Assembly (NCBI RefSeq): GCF_009617575.1
Contig: NZ_WIXJ01000013.1
Span: forward strand, 1 to 61,682
Origin: Rhodocyclus gracilis
GTDB lineage: Bacteria > Pseudomonadota > Gammaproteobacteria > Burkholderiales > Rhodocyclaceae
Direction: 5' to 3'
DNA: 61,682 bases
Both the position numbers and the translations under genes were made by a program. Every line of letters begins with the position of its first letter. The stretch's first letter is position 1. Below, piece after piece: positions 27,716 to 36,334 of this stretch. Below the pieces are notes generated by a model. The model ran no database searches and was not told the origin of the DNA. It saw nothing but the letters and a program-made list of their open reading frames with translations.

Positions 27716-29443
27716 ATGCCGGAACGCCGCCTCCTTTACGCCCGTCCCGGACGCCTGAGTGCGTACGGCTGGCGTGCCTCGACGCTGACGGAAGAAGCCT
27801 GTTTCGCGGCGACCGACGCCGGTATCGCCGAGTTTTCGGCCTATCTCGTCCGACACGCCAGCACCCCGCTGTCGCTGCTCGTGAACGTCGCCGAAGAAAG
27901 CTACATCGCCGACACCATCCCGCGCCTTGGCCGCGCAGACCGTGCCAAACTCATCCAGCGCCGCCTCGCGCAACGTTTCGCTTCTCCAGCGTTTACCACG
28001 GCTGCCGCAGACCCAACAAGCTTCCGCGCTGCCTCGATGCGCCCGCCCGCAACGGCAACGTTTGCTACAGCGCCCGCGGCACCAGCGGCGCCGCTGACCG
28101 CCGCCCTGTCGCTCAGCAAGAACACGGCAGCCCCGCGCGAAGAAAAGCTGCTGCTCTGCGCGCTGACGCCGACCCCATCACTCGCCGCCTGGCTGACGGC
28201 GCTGCAGGAGTCCGGCAGCCTGCTCCGTAGCATTCACGCAGAAGCGCAGCTCGGCGGCGCACTGCTGCGACGTCTGCGCATCATCGACGAACACTGCCTG
28301 CTCCTGACGACACACGGCAACTACGTTCGGCAAAGCTACTGCGTGCGCGGCCAATTGAGCTTTTCGCGCCTGTCGCCCTTGGCCGTGGAAGCCTCCTTGA
28401 CCGCGGGAGAACAAGACGCCGCCCGCGCGGCCGACACGCCTGGCGCAACACTCGCCGACGCCCTCATCAATCACGCCACCACCCTGCTACAGTACCTGCG
28501 CAGCCAGCGCATGCTGCCGCGCGAAGCGCCGATCCGCGTCTGCGTTCTGGTCGACAGCCAAGAGCGGGAGGCCGTCAGCGCACGCTGCGTCGATGGTGAC
28601 GCGCTGCACTTCAGTATCTTCGCTAACGACGACGTAGCGGAACGCTGCGGATTGCAGTGCCAAGGCACTGAAGTGACGGCGAGCGATATCGCCCTGCACC
28701 TCCTCGCCACCTCACCGCCGCCGACACAGTTCGCCGACGCCTCCCGACGCCGGACGTATCAACACCACCGGGCCAACACCGCCCTGCGCCGTATCGCCAT
28801 CGCCTGCCTCGCGGCGGGCAGCCTGGCCACGGCAAGCAACCTCGTTCTTCGCGAACAGAACCTCCGGGACGCCGCAGCGATTCGGGCGGAGGTTCGGGCG
28901 GAGCCCCAGGCCGAAATCGGCGCAGAAGCGCGATCCGACCCGCCAGCGGCGACCCTTGCCGACGCGCCGAGCGCGAGCCCCACCGAAGCGGCGACAACAG
29001 CGCGCCCCCGCCAGCCCCTCCCCATCGATCACGCCACGCTGCGCCGGATCGCCGAGGTGCAATCAGTGATCGACGCCCCTGACAACTCGCCGCGCGCACT
29101 CCTGCGCCCGATCAGCGCGGCACTCGACAGCGCCCCCCTGATCGAACTGCGCGCGCTTGACTGGCACGCTGCGGACACGCCGGCCATCCTCCAGTCGGCA
29201 GCGGCCGGAGCGCCAGGGCCTGCCCGCGTCAGCCTGCGCGGCGTGGTCGACGCCGCCGCGACACTCGCGCCACGCACGGCCCTTGCCCGCTTCGACGAAT
29301 TCATTGCCGCCTTGCGCCGCGCGCCGGATCTGGACGTCGCCATCTGGCAATCCCCCTTCAGCGGCGAGCGCACCGGCGGCTCGTACGACAGAGAAGCATC
29401 CCGCCACTTCGTCATTGACCTCACTCTGCGGCAAAAGACATGA
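27716..29443 (+). CDS. PilM/PilN-like (GspL/MshI-like) alignment-complex protein
   Basis: The position and layout point to the inner-membrane alignment complex of a type IV pilus. The first 340 residues look like a divergent actin-like PilM/GspL cytoplasmic domain (LSLLVNVAEESYIADTIPRL, EEKLLLCALTPTPSLAAW, LLLTTHGNYVRQSYC). A single membrane segment follows at about residues 352-372 (IAIACLAAGSLATASNLVL). The periplasmic part resembles PilN or the GspL C-terminal ferredoxin-like domain (VSLRGVVDAAATLA). This suggests a PilM-PilN fusion of GspL type in 575 residues. No family could be confirmed by motif alone. The stop overlaps the next gene by 4 nt. Confidence 0.7.
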   Translation: MPERRLLYARPGRLSAYGWRASTLTEEACFAATDAGIAEFSAYLVRHASTPLSLLVNVAEESYIADTIPRLGRADRAKLIQRRLAQRFASPAFTTAAADPTSFRAASMRPPATATFATAPAAPAAPLTAALSLSKNTAAPREEKLLLCALTPTPSLAAWLTALQESGSLLRSIHAEAQLGGALLRRLRIIDEHCLLLTTHGNYVRQSYCVRGQLSFSRLSPLAVEASLTAGEQDAARAADTPGATLADALINHATTLLQYLRSQRMLPREAPIRVCVLVDSQEREAVSARCVDGDALHFSIFANDDVAERCGLQCQGTEVTASDIALHLLATSPPPTQFADASRRRTYQHHRANTALRRIAIACLAAGSLATASNLVLREQNLRDAAAIRAEVRAEPQAEIGAEARSDPPAATLADAPSASPTEAATTARPRQPLPIDHATLRRIAEVQSVIDAPDNSPRALLRPISAALDSAPLIELRALDWHAADTPAILQSAAAGAPGPARVSLRGVVDAAATLAPRTALARFDEFIAALRRAPDLDVAIWQSPFSGERTGGSYDREASRHFVIDLTLRQKT

Positions 29444-30051
29444 GGCTCTCGCTCGATACCCTGCGCCACCTGCGCGCAAACGCCCTCATGGCGCTCGTAG
29501 CTGCTGCCGTCGCTCTCACAGGCGCCCTGTGCTCAGCGGAATGGCGCCAGGCCAGCGCGCTGGCGCGTGAAGAGGCCGTAGCCGAGCGCGACCGCGCCCA
29601 CGCGCGCTGGCAGCAGCGCGACACCGACGCAAAAAACCAGCCGCAGGACGCCGCCCTGATCGCCGCACTCGAAGCGCGAGGTGTCCTCGCCGAAACACAC
29701 CGCCTCGACTGGATCGAGCTGCTCGACGAGCTGCGCGAAACCCTGCCCGTGCTCGACATCCAGTACGAATTCGCTGCGCCGGCACAGGCAAATAACGCCA
29801 CACCGACAACATCGCCAATGCCAGCGACCTTGCGCAGCACGCAGATGACGCTGCATCTCGTCGTGCCACACGAAGAAGACGCCCTGCACTGGCTCGACAC
29901 AGTGCGCCGCCGGGCCCCCGCACTGATCCGCTATCGACAATGCGGCTTCGCCCGGCAGTCCGATCCACAGACGGAAACCTCCGCCCTCACCGCCGACTGC
30001 GAAATCGACTGGATCACCCTCGCCCGACCGCAGCCCACCGCTACGCCATGA
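29440..30051 (+). CDS. PilO/GspM-like (MshJ-like) inner-membrane protein
   Basis: The 203-residue product has one N-terminal membrane helix (LMALVAAAVALTGALCSAEW), a coiled-coil-prone charged stretch (REEAVAERDRAHARWQQRD), and a small periplasmic domain with WIELLDELRETLPVLDIQYE. This topology matches PilO, GspM or MshJ, which pair with PilN in the alignment complex. Homology rests on topology and position, not on a diagnostic motif. It overlaps both neighbours by 4 nt (ATGA at each end), so the three genes are tightly coupled. Confidence 0.62.
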   Translation: MRLSLDTLRHLRANALMALVAAAVALTGALCSAEWRQASALAREEAVAERDRAHARWQQRDTDAKNQPQDAALIAALEARGVLAETHRLDWIELLDELRETLPVLDIQYEFAAPAQANNATPTTSPMPATLRSTQMTLHLVVPHEEDALHWLDTVRRRAPALIRYRQCGFARQSDPQTETSALTADCEIDWITLARPQPTATP

Positions 30052-30608
30052 ACGCTCGCCACCCGCCCACGTACTGCGCATGGCCTCCGCGTCGCCATGC
30101 CCATACCGCCCTTGTCTGGGGAGTTCTCTTTGCCGCCTTGCCGGGCGCGACGCTCTGCGCCGAGGAACCGCTCGGCCGGCTCTTCTTCAGCCCGGTCGAA
30201 CGTCAGGCCATTGACCAAGAACGACAAGACGCCGCTCGCCGCGAGCGCCCCGGCGACGACGTCTCGCACCTTCGCCTCGACGGACTGGTGTCGCGCAGTG
30301 CCGGCCCCAGCACGCTCTGGATCAACGGCAGCGCACATTCCGCTCCCGCGCCGGCAACGCCCGCAATGACAACCTCACGCCGCAGCGCCACCCACACTAT
30401 CCGAGGAGGGGAAGGCAATACCGACGACGGTGCCCGCGAGCGGGCCGCCACCTTCCGCCTCACCGCGACCGGCCTCGTCCACCTCGATACGGGCGGACGC
30501 CCCCACAGCGAAGCGCGCATCGGCGATAGCGTTCGGCGCAACAGCGGCAGCGTCGCGCCATTGCTCGACGAGGGCACGCTGCGCATCAACCGGCCGCGCG
30601 AACGCTGA
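30048..30608 (+). CDS. PilP/MshK-like periplasmic pilus protein
   Basis: The 186-residue product has an N-terminal hydrophobic signal (LVWGVLFAALPGATLCAEE) and then LGRLFFSPVERQAIDQERQD. It carries a block LRLDGLVSRSAGPSTLWING, which resembles the LxGxV...WIN motif of MshK and PilP proteins that link the alignment complex to the secretin. The C-terminus ends in a polar stretch with DEGTLRINRPRER. The ATG overlaps the previous stop. The assignment to MshK is by position and this one motif, so it is moderate. Confidence 0.65.
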   Translation: MNARHPPTYCAWPPRRHAHTALVWGVLFAALPGATLCAEEPLGRLFFSPVERQAIDQERQDAARRERPGDDVSHLRLDGLVSRSAGPSTLWINGSAHSAPAPATPAMTTSRRSATHTIRGGEGNTDDGARERAATFRLTATGLVHLDTGGRPHSEARIGDSVRRNSGSVAPLLDEGTLRINRPRER

Positions 30609-30612
30609 ACGC

Positions 30613-32664
30613 ATGGCGCGGCGCGACTTCCCGTTTCGCCGGACGCAGCGCGGCAGCGCGCTCCTGATCCTGGCCCTGCTGTTGGTCGGCATCATCGCCG
30701 GCAGCCTGCTCATGCAGAGCGCTGGCGCGAGTCGGCCACTCAGCCGTGACGACATCAGCCAGATTGCCCTGCGCCAGGCCAAGGAGGCACTCATCGGCTT
30801 TGCCGCCACCTACCGCGACACGCACCCGGATCAGGTCTTCGGCTATCTGCCCTGCCCGGATAGCGACAACGACGGCATCGCCGACAGTTGCGGCACGACC
30901 GACACGCCGTTGCTCGGGCGCCTGCCGTGGAAGACGCTCGGTATCGCCCCTCTGCGCGACGGCAACGGCGAATGCCTCTGGTACGCCGTCTCCGGCAGCA
31001 GCAAGGACGCGCCCAAGACGTCCAGCATGAACTGGGATACCTCCGGACAATTCATCGTCCGCGACGTCGACCAGACTCTCCTCGCCGGCGCCAGCGACGA
31101 CGCACGCGCCGTAGCGGTCATCCTCGCGCCGGACGCGGCCATGCCCGGGCAGGCGCGCACGCCAGTTTCTGCGCCGCCGGCGAGCGCCTGCGGCGGCAAC
31201 AACAGCGCCGGCGATTACCTCGAAGGCGCTACGTTTCCCGCAACACCTCTGCCGCCCGGCAGCGGCGCCGCCCCCGTCACGATCACCGTCGCCCGCGCCG
31301 CACGTCGCTCGCATGAGAGCAACAACGACCGCGGCCTCGCGCTCGGCAACGCGGAGCTCTTCACCCGCATCAAAGCCCGCGCCGATTTTCGGCAGGACAT
31401 CGCGAGCATGCTCAACGAGCTTGCCGCCTGCCTGAACAAATTGCCTCCGGCTGCCTTGCCGGCGGCTTCGCCCGACAACAAGGGCATGGACGCCGTGCTT
31501 GCCCTTTGCCCCGGCAGCAGCCCGCTCAAGGCCGCACTGCTCGCCAACTGGCGGGACAACCTGCTCTACGCCAGGCCGGCGCAGGCAACGAGCGTCAACG
31601 GCATCGCCGGCTGTCGCGGCGTGCTGTTTTTTGGCGGTGAGCGGCGGCGCGGACAACTGCGCGAGACCCTTGCGCAGCGGCGCGACGCCAGCAACTACCT
31701 CGACGACGAACATCTCGCGCAGTGGCAGGCGGGCGGCCCCTTTGTTGCCGCCAGCGACTACGATCCGGCCGCGCCCGCCAACGACCTCGTGCGCTGCGTC
31801 ACCGGCCTGCCGGTCGCTGCCACGCAATTCAGTTTCGCCAGCGACCTCGAACGTTTTGCCAGCAGCGGAGAGACGGCCGGCACGCGCCTTGACGGCGCCA
31901 CAGCCAGCGTCAGCCTTGTCGGCGCAGCGAGCGGACGCGGCAGCTGCCTCTGGCTTGCCACACCGATTCCACTCGCCGGCAAGACCCTGCGCGGCTATTA
32001 CGATTTTCGCTTCCGGTTTGCCGACACCAGCGCGCTCGCCACGACGCCCGACAACAACGACGGCCGTGGCAACGGCTTCGCCCTGCAATTGCTGCCCGCC
32101 GACAGCGGCCTTCCCGGCTGCGGACAAAGCGCACACATGGGCGCCCTACGCCCCAGCGATGGCTGGCTGAGCTCGCTGCTGATCGAGACCGACGTGCGCC
32201 CGCAGCGCGCCGACGACGACCCCATGGAGAACCACACCGCCATCATGATCAACGGGCTCACCGAGCACGCCAAGTTCGGCACGCTGAGTCTCGTCTGCAA
32301 TGGCAGCAGCAGTGGCTGCCGACACCGCCCGGCCAACATCTTCGAAGAATCGCCGACCCCGTTGACGCACCGCCAGCGCCTCGAAATCCATACCGGATGT
32401 GACGCCACCTGCGGCAACTGCCAGCCGGCGCGGCACAGCCCGCCCAACGACTATGCGCGCATCAGCGTCTGGGTTGATTGCACCGCCTGCGCCGATACCT
32501 CCGTCGATCTGCCGCGCACGCCGACACCACCGACGCTCTCGCGCTGCCAACGACTCGATTCGCGGCTCAACACGGTCATCGCAGGTTTCACCACCGGCTT
32601 TCTCGTCGGGCAAAACACAGCGCAGGGCGTCACGCTCGCCAATTTCATCCTGCGGAGCGAGTAG
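30613..32664 (+). CDS. Large minor pilin with C-terminal L-type-lectin-like domain
   Basis: A type IV prepilin-like start, RRTQRGSALLILALLLVGII, has the peptidase cleavage Gly at residue 14 but lacks Glu at mature position 5, as in GspK/PilX-type tip subunits. The 683-residue protein is far larger than a normal pilin and rich in Cys. From about residue 440 the sequence resembles an L-type lectin or ConA-like fold: GNGFALQLL, then LLIETDVRPQ and DPMENHTAIMING (about 522-548). The last two are reminiscent of the legume-lectin EFDT and NHVGI strands. It ends in TTGFLVGQNTAQGVTLANF. The inferred role is a pilus-tip adhesin binding carbohydrate, comparable to MshQ. Calcium and sugar ligands are not proven. 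Confidence 0.72.
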   Translation: MARRDFPFRRTQRGSALLILALLLVGIIAGSLLMQSAGASRPLSRDDISQIALRQAKEALIGFAATYRDTHPDQVFGYLPCPDSDNDGIADSCGTTDTPLLGRLPWKTLGIAPLRDGNGECLWYAVSGSSKDAPKTSSMNWDTSGQFIVRDVDQTLLAGASDDARAVAVILAPDAAMPGQARTPVSAPPASACGGNNSAGDYLEGATFPATPLPPGSGAAPVTITVARAARRSHESNNDRGLALGNAELFTRIKARADFRQDIASMLNELAACLNKLPPAALPAASPDNKGMDAVLALCPGSSPLKAALLANWRDNLLYARPAQATSVNGIAGCRGVLFFGGERRRGQLRETLAQRRDASNYLDDEHLAQWQAGGPFVAASDYDPAAPANDLVRCVTGLPVAATQFSFASDLERFASSGETAGTRLDGATASVSLVGAASGRGSCLWLATPIPLAGKTLRGYYDFRFRFADTSALATTPDNNDGRGNGFALQLLPADSGLPGCGQSAHMGALRPSDGWLSSLLIETDVRPQRADDDPMENHTAIMINGLTEHAKFGTLSLVCNGSSSGCRHRPANIFEESPTPLTHRQRLEIHTGCDATCGNCQPARHSPPNDYARISVWVDCTACADTSVDLPRTPTPPTLSRCQRLDSRLNTVIAGFTTGFLVGQNTAQGVTLANFILRSE

Positions 32665-32667
32665 GCG

Positions 32668-33459
32668 ATGCGTTCGTCCCCGCGCCCCTGCACCAACCAC
32701 ACCCTGCGGAGCACACGCACGACGCGCACGAGCATGATCACGCGCAGCCGCATGGCCGCACACCATGCGACGTCGAATGCTCGCTGCGCAGGCTTCAGCT
32801 TGCTGGAGATGGCCATAGTCCTCGTCGTCATCGGTCTTCTCTGCGCCGGCACGCTGAGCGCGCTGAGCACGCAACGCGACGGTAGCCAACAACGCGAAAC
32901 GGCGCAGCGACTGGCCGACATCCACGACGCGCTACTCGGTTTCGCCGCCGCCAACGGCCGTCTGCCCTGCCCGGCCGCTCCGCCGCCGGCCGGCGGCACG
33001 GAAGCGGCGAGTGCCCCCGGCGTCTGCAGCTACCCGGCCAGCGGCTACCTGCCCGCCAATACCCTGGGGCTCGCGCCGGGCAACGCCCAGGGCTATGCCG
33101 TCGACGCCTGGGGCAACGCCATTCGCTACGCCGTCTTCAACGACGGCAACAACACGCTGACCACGCCGAACGGCATCAAAAACAAGGGAATGCCGGCGAT
33201 CGCCGCACAAACCATGCTAACCATATGCGCCAGCGCCAGCGGCATCACAGCCACCTCCTGCGGCGCCGCGCCGGCGATCACCACGCGTGCGGCCGCCGTT
33301 GTCTATTCGACGGGCAAAAACGGCACCGACGAAGCGCGCGGCGGCAGCGACGACGCGGTGTTTGTCGCGCAAATGCAGCAAGACGCCGACGACCCGATCA
33401 CCTGGCTGTCGCTGAACCTCCTCTTCAACCGCATGATCGCCGCCGGCCAGCTGCCGTGA
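32668..33459 (+). CDS. Prepilin-like minor pilin
   Basis: The product has a class III signal: CAG followed by FSLLEMAIVLVVIGLLCAG, with Glu at mature position 5, then a globular domain with YPASGYLPANTLGLAPGNAQ and WGNAIRYAVFNDG. The motif GRLPCPA matches a conserved element of type IV pilin-like proteins. The leader from ATG 32668 is 42 residues, which is long; ATGs at 32734 (20-residue leader) and 32752 are alternatives. A GGAG lies 10 nt before 32668. It follows the lectin-fusion pilin after 3 nt and is probably assembled with it. Confidence 0.82.
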   Translation: MRSSPRPCTNHTLRSTRTTRTSMITRSRMAAHHATSNARCAGFSLLEMAIVLVVIGLLCAGTLSALSTQRDGSQQRETAQRLADIHDALLGFAAANGRLPCPAAPPPAGGTEAASAPGVCSYPASGYLPANTLGLAPGNAQGYAVDAWGNAIRYAVFNDGNNTLTTPNGIKNKGMPAIAAQTMLTICASASGITATSCGAAPAITTRAAAVVYSTGKNGTDEARGGSDDAVFVAQMQQDADDPITWLSLNLLFNRMIAAGQLP

Positions 33460-33514
33460 CACCGGTTGGATCCCGCTTGCCCTTTACCTTTCACACTTCC
33501 AGGAGACTTCGCGC

Positions 33515-34186
33515 ATGAAAACACACCAGTCCGGCTTCACGCTGGTCGAAATCGCCATCGTTCTCGTCATCATCGGCCTGCTCCTCGGCGGCGTACTGAA
33601 GGGGCAGGAGCTGATCAACAGCGCCAAGGTCAAGAACATGGCCAGCGACTTCCAGAATCTGCCGGTCATGATCTACGGCTATCAGGACAAATTCCGCAAA
33701 TTGCCGGGCGACGACGACGCAGCCGCCGCGCGCTTCACCCCGGCGCTCGACATCGCCCATCAGGGCAATGGCAACGGCGTCATTCAAGGGCTCTGGAACG
33801 CCGACGATCCGGCCGCCACCGGCAATGAGAGCGTGCTCGTCTGGGAACACCTGCGCCGCGCCAATCTCGGTGCCGGCGCCACCGACTTTGGCTCGCAAGC
33901 CGCGGCGAAAAAATCACTGCCGACCAACACCGAGGGCGGACGTTTCGGTGTCAGTGGTCTGCGTCCGATCAGCAGCATGAGCAGCGGCAGCTTCTACGCC
34001 TGCTCCGATAGTCTCGATGGCAAATACGCGGTGCTGCTCGACACCCAGATCGACGACGGCAAACCCGACAGCGGCGCCGTGCAGGCCATCGCCCAGAGCG
34101 GCGGGGCAACGCAAGCCGATGGCAGCAAGGCCGCCAGCCGTAGCTACAGCGAAGGGACGCGCTTTACCGTCTGCATGAGCTACTGA
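33515..34186 (+). CDS. Type IV pilin-like protein, likely the main pilin
   Basis: MKTHQSG is a 7-residue leader with cleavage after Gly. The mature protein begins FTLVEIAIVLVIIGLLLGGV and has Glu at position 5, the classic pilin start. Its globular part has KVKNMASDFQNLPVMIYGYQ, FRKLPGDDDAA, and a C-terminal Cys pair in YACSDS and VCMSY (TFTVCMSY-like end). AGGAGA lies 10 nt upstream. It is the last gene of the cluster. No prepilin peptidase or retraction ATPase lies in the window, so those must be supplied elsewhere. A short hairpin follows before the convergent antiporter gene. Confidence 0.85.
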   Translation: MKTHQSGFTLVEIAIVLVIIGLLLGGVLKGQELINSAKVKNMASDFQNLPVMIYGYQDKFRKLPGDDDAAAARFTPALDIAHQGNGNGVIQGLWNADDPAATGNESVLVWEHLRRANLGAGATDFGSQAAAKKSLPTNTEGGRFGVSGLRPISSMSSGSFYACSDSLDGKYAVLLDTQIDDGKPDSGAVQAIAQSGGATQADGSKAASRSYSEGTRFTVCMSY

Positions 34187-34222
34187 GGCGTTTGCCGGAA
34201 GGCGCGCAGGGGTTCGTCCTGC

Positions 34223-36190
34223 CTAGCCCTTGAGCAAGCGCGCCTCGGCCAGCGCCAGCGCGGCAGGCGACCCGAGCAGGACGAGCACGTCGCCAATTTC
34301 AAAACGGGTGTCGTCACTCGGCTCCAGAGCGCGGATATTGCGCCGCCGCACGGCAGTCACCTCGACGTCGAACCCGGCAACGGCCGCCTCGCCGAGTGTG
34401 CGCCCGACCGCCCAGGCGCCGACCGTCAGTGGCAGGGAATGCAGCCGCGTCTGCTCGGTCTCGCGCACCTCGTCGTCACGGTCGCTGCCGCCGCGGAAGA
34501 AGCCGCGCAAGGTACGGTAACGCGCCAGACGCGTGTGGCGCACGCGTTTCAAGACGCGATTGATCGGCACGCCGGCGTGGATCAGCGCGTGCGAGGCCAG
34601 CGTCATGCTCGCTTCCAGCGCCTCCGGCACCACTTCGGCGGCACCTGCAGCAAGCAGGCGCTCGAAGTCTTTCTCGTCGTGCGAGCGCACCACCACCGGT
34701 AAGGCGGGGTTGAGGTCGCGGGCGTGCGCCAGCGCGCGTTCGGTGGAATGCACATCGGCGAACGAGACGATCATCACGCTGGCACGCGCCACGCCGGCGG
34801 CAGCGAGCGTCTCCCGCCGCGTCGCGTCGCCGTAGACGACGGTTTCGCCGGCGGCAGCGGCCTCGCGCACGCGTTCCGGGTCAAGGTCGAGCGCGACGTA
34901 ACTGACCCCCTCCTGCCCCAAAAAACGCGCCAGATACTGACCATTGCGCCCGAAACCGCAAATCACCGCGTGCTTCTCGGCGCCCATCGACTGCGCGGCG
35001 ATGGTCGTCAGCGCCATCGAGCGCAACATCCATTCGCTGGCGGCGAAGCGCAGCACCAGCTTGTCGCTGTAATGCACGACGATTGGCGCCAGCAGCATCG
35101 ATAGCACCAGCGCCGCCAGCACCGCCTGCAAGGCTGGCGATGGCGCGAAGTGCAGCTTCTTGATCTCCGCCAGCAAGACAAAACCGAATTCGCCACCAGC
35201 GCACAGCCAGAGGCCGGAACGCAAGGCGGTCGCGGTCGGCGAACCGAACAGGCGCGACAACCCGGCGACCAGCGCGAATTTCAGGAACAGCAACGCCACC
35301 AGCACCGCCAACACCAGCGGCAGGTTGCGCAGCACCAGAGGCATGTCGAGCAGCATGCCGATGGTGACGAAAAAGAGCCCCATCAGCACGTCACGGAAAG
35401 GTTTGATGTCCTCTTCCACGCGATGCCGGTATTCGGTTTCCGAGATCAACATACCGGCGACGAAAGCCCCCAGCGCCATCGACAAACCGGCAAACTCGGT
35501 CAGTTGCGCCAGACCCAGCGTGATCAGCAACACGTTGAGCATGAAAAGCTCTGCCGACTTGCCGCGCGCCACGATGAAAAACCACTTGCTCATCAGCCGC
35601 TGGCCGAGGAACAGGACGACCGACAACACCACGGCCGCCTTCAGGAGGGCGACGGCCATCATCACCGCCATCTCTTCCGGCGGGCGCGAAAACGAGGGGA
35701 TCAGGATGAGCAGCGGCACCACGGCCAGATCCTGAAACAGCAGCACGCCCATGACTTCGCGGCCGTGCGGCGAATCCAGTTCGAGGCGATCTGTCAGCAG
35801 CTTTGTCAGCACCGCCGTCGAACTCAGCGACAAGGCGCCGCCCAAGGCGACACCGGCCTGCCAGGAGAGACCGCAGAGCATGACGACCGCCGTCGTCACC
35901 AGCAGGCTCGCGGCAACCTGCAAGAAACCGAGACCGAAGACGATGCGCTTCATGGCGTAGAGCTTCGGTAACGAAAACTCGAGGCCGATGGAGAACATCA
36001 GGAAAACGACGCCGAATTCGGCCAGATGCTGCGCCGCCGAGACGCGATGAATCAGATTGAAAGCGTGCGGACCGATCAGGGCACCGACGAACAGGTAGCC
36101 CAGCACTGGCGGCAGGTTAAGGCGGCGGAAAACGATGACCGCCGCCACCGAGGCGCCGAGCAACATCAAAACAATCGGCAAGGTATCCAT
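34223..36190 (-). CDS. Kef-type cation/proton antiporter with RCK domains
   Basis: CPA2 antiporters of the KefB/KefC/YbaL type exchange K+ for H+ and are gated by cytosolic ligands. About 12 membrane segments span residues 5-385, including VLGYLFVGALIGPHAFNL and FGVVFLMFSIGLEFSLPKLY. An RCK-N (TrkA-N) domain follows with the NAD-binding start AVICGFGRNGQYLARFLG, and then an RCK-C domain (AWAVGRTLGEAAVAGFDVEV to DVLVLLGSPAAL). The length is 655 residues, as in YbaL/KefB proteins. It is divergent from kdsD, a common arrangement, and converges on the pilin gene. Confidence 0.94.
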   Translation of the reverse strand: MDTLPIVLMLLGASVAAVIVFRRLNLPPVLGYLFVGALIGPHAFNLIHRVSAAQHLAEFGVVFLMFSIGLEFSLPKLYAMKRIVFGLGFLQVAASLLVTTAVVMLCGLSWQAGVALGGALSLSSTAVLTKLLTDRLELDSPHGREVMGVLLFQDLAVVPLLILIPSFSRPPEEMAVMMAVALLKAAVVLSVVLFLGQRLMSKWFFIVARGKSAELFMLNVLLITLGLAQLTEFAGLSMALGAFVAGMLISETEYRHRVEEDIKPFRDVLMGLFFVTIGMLLDMPLVLRNLPLVLAVLVALLFLKFALVAGLSRLFGSPTATALRSGLWLCAGGEFGFVLLAEIKKLHFAPSPALQAVLAALVLSMLLAPIVVHYSDKLVLRFAASEWMLRSMALTTIAAQSMGAEKHAVICGFGRNGQYLARFLGQEGVSYVALDLDPERVREAAAAGETVVYGDATRRETLAAAGVARASVMIVSFADVHSTERALAHARDLNPALPVVVRSHDEKDFERLLAAGAAEVVPEALEASMTLASHALIHAGVPINRVLKRVRHTRLARYRTLRGFFRGGSDRDDEVRETEQTRLHSLPLTVGAWAVGRTLGEAAVAGFDVEVTAVRRRNIRALEPSDDTRFEIGDVLVLLGSPAALALAEARLLKG

Positions 36191-36334
36191 AGAGTCGGCT
36201 TGGCTGCGGCGCCTCGGAGAGGCAGAAAAATCGGCGGCGGAGCAGGCTCGGACATCGGCGCGAGGCCCGGCGTGCAGCAGAGGGGCGAAGGTCGCTTCTG
36301 CTATACTCGGCCAAATAATAACCGTTCCCTACCG
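36191..36334. promoter_or_regulatory. Divergent promoter region between the antiporter and kdsD
   Basis: A TATACT at 36302-36307 is a plausible -10 box for kdsD; no matching -35 box is clear. Nothing else was seen. Confidence 0.35.

Noticed and set aside
26291-27973. A 560-residue minus-strand open frame across mshG
   Set aside because: It lies opposite clear pilus genes and shows no domain; the plus strand has intact GspE and GspF motifs.
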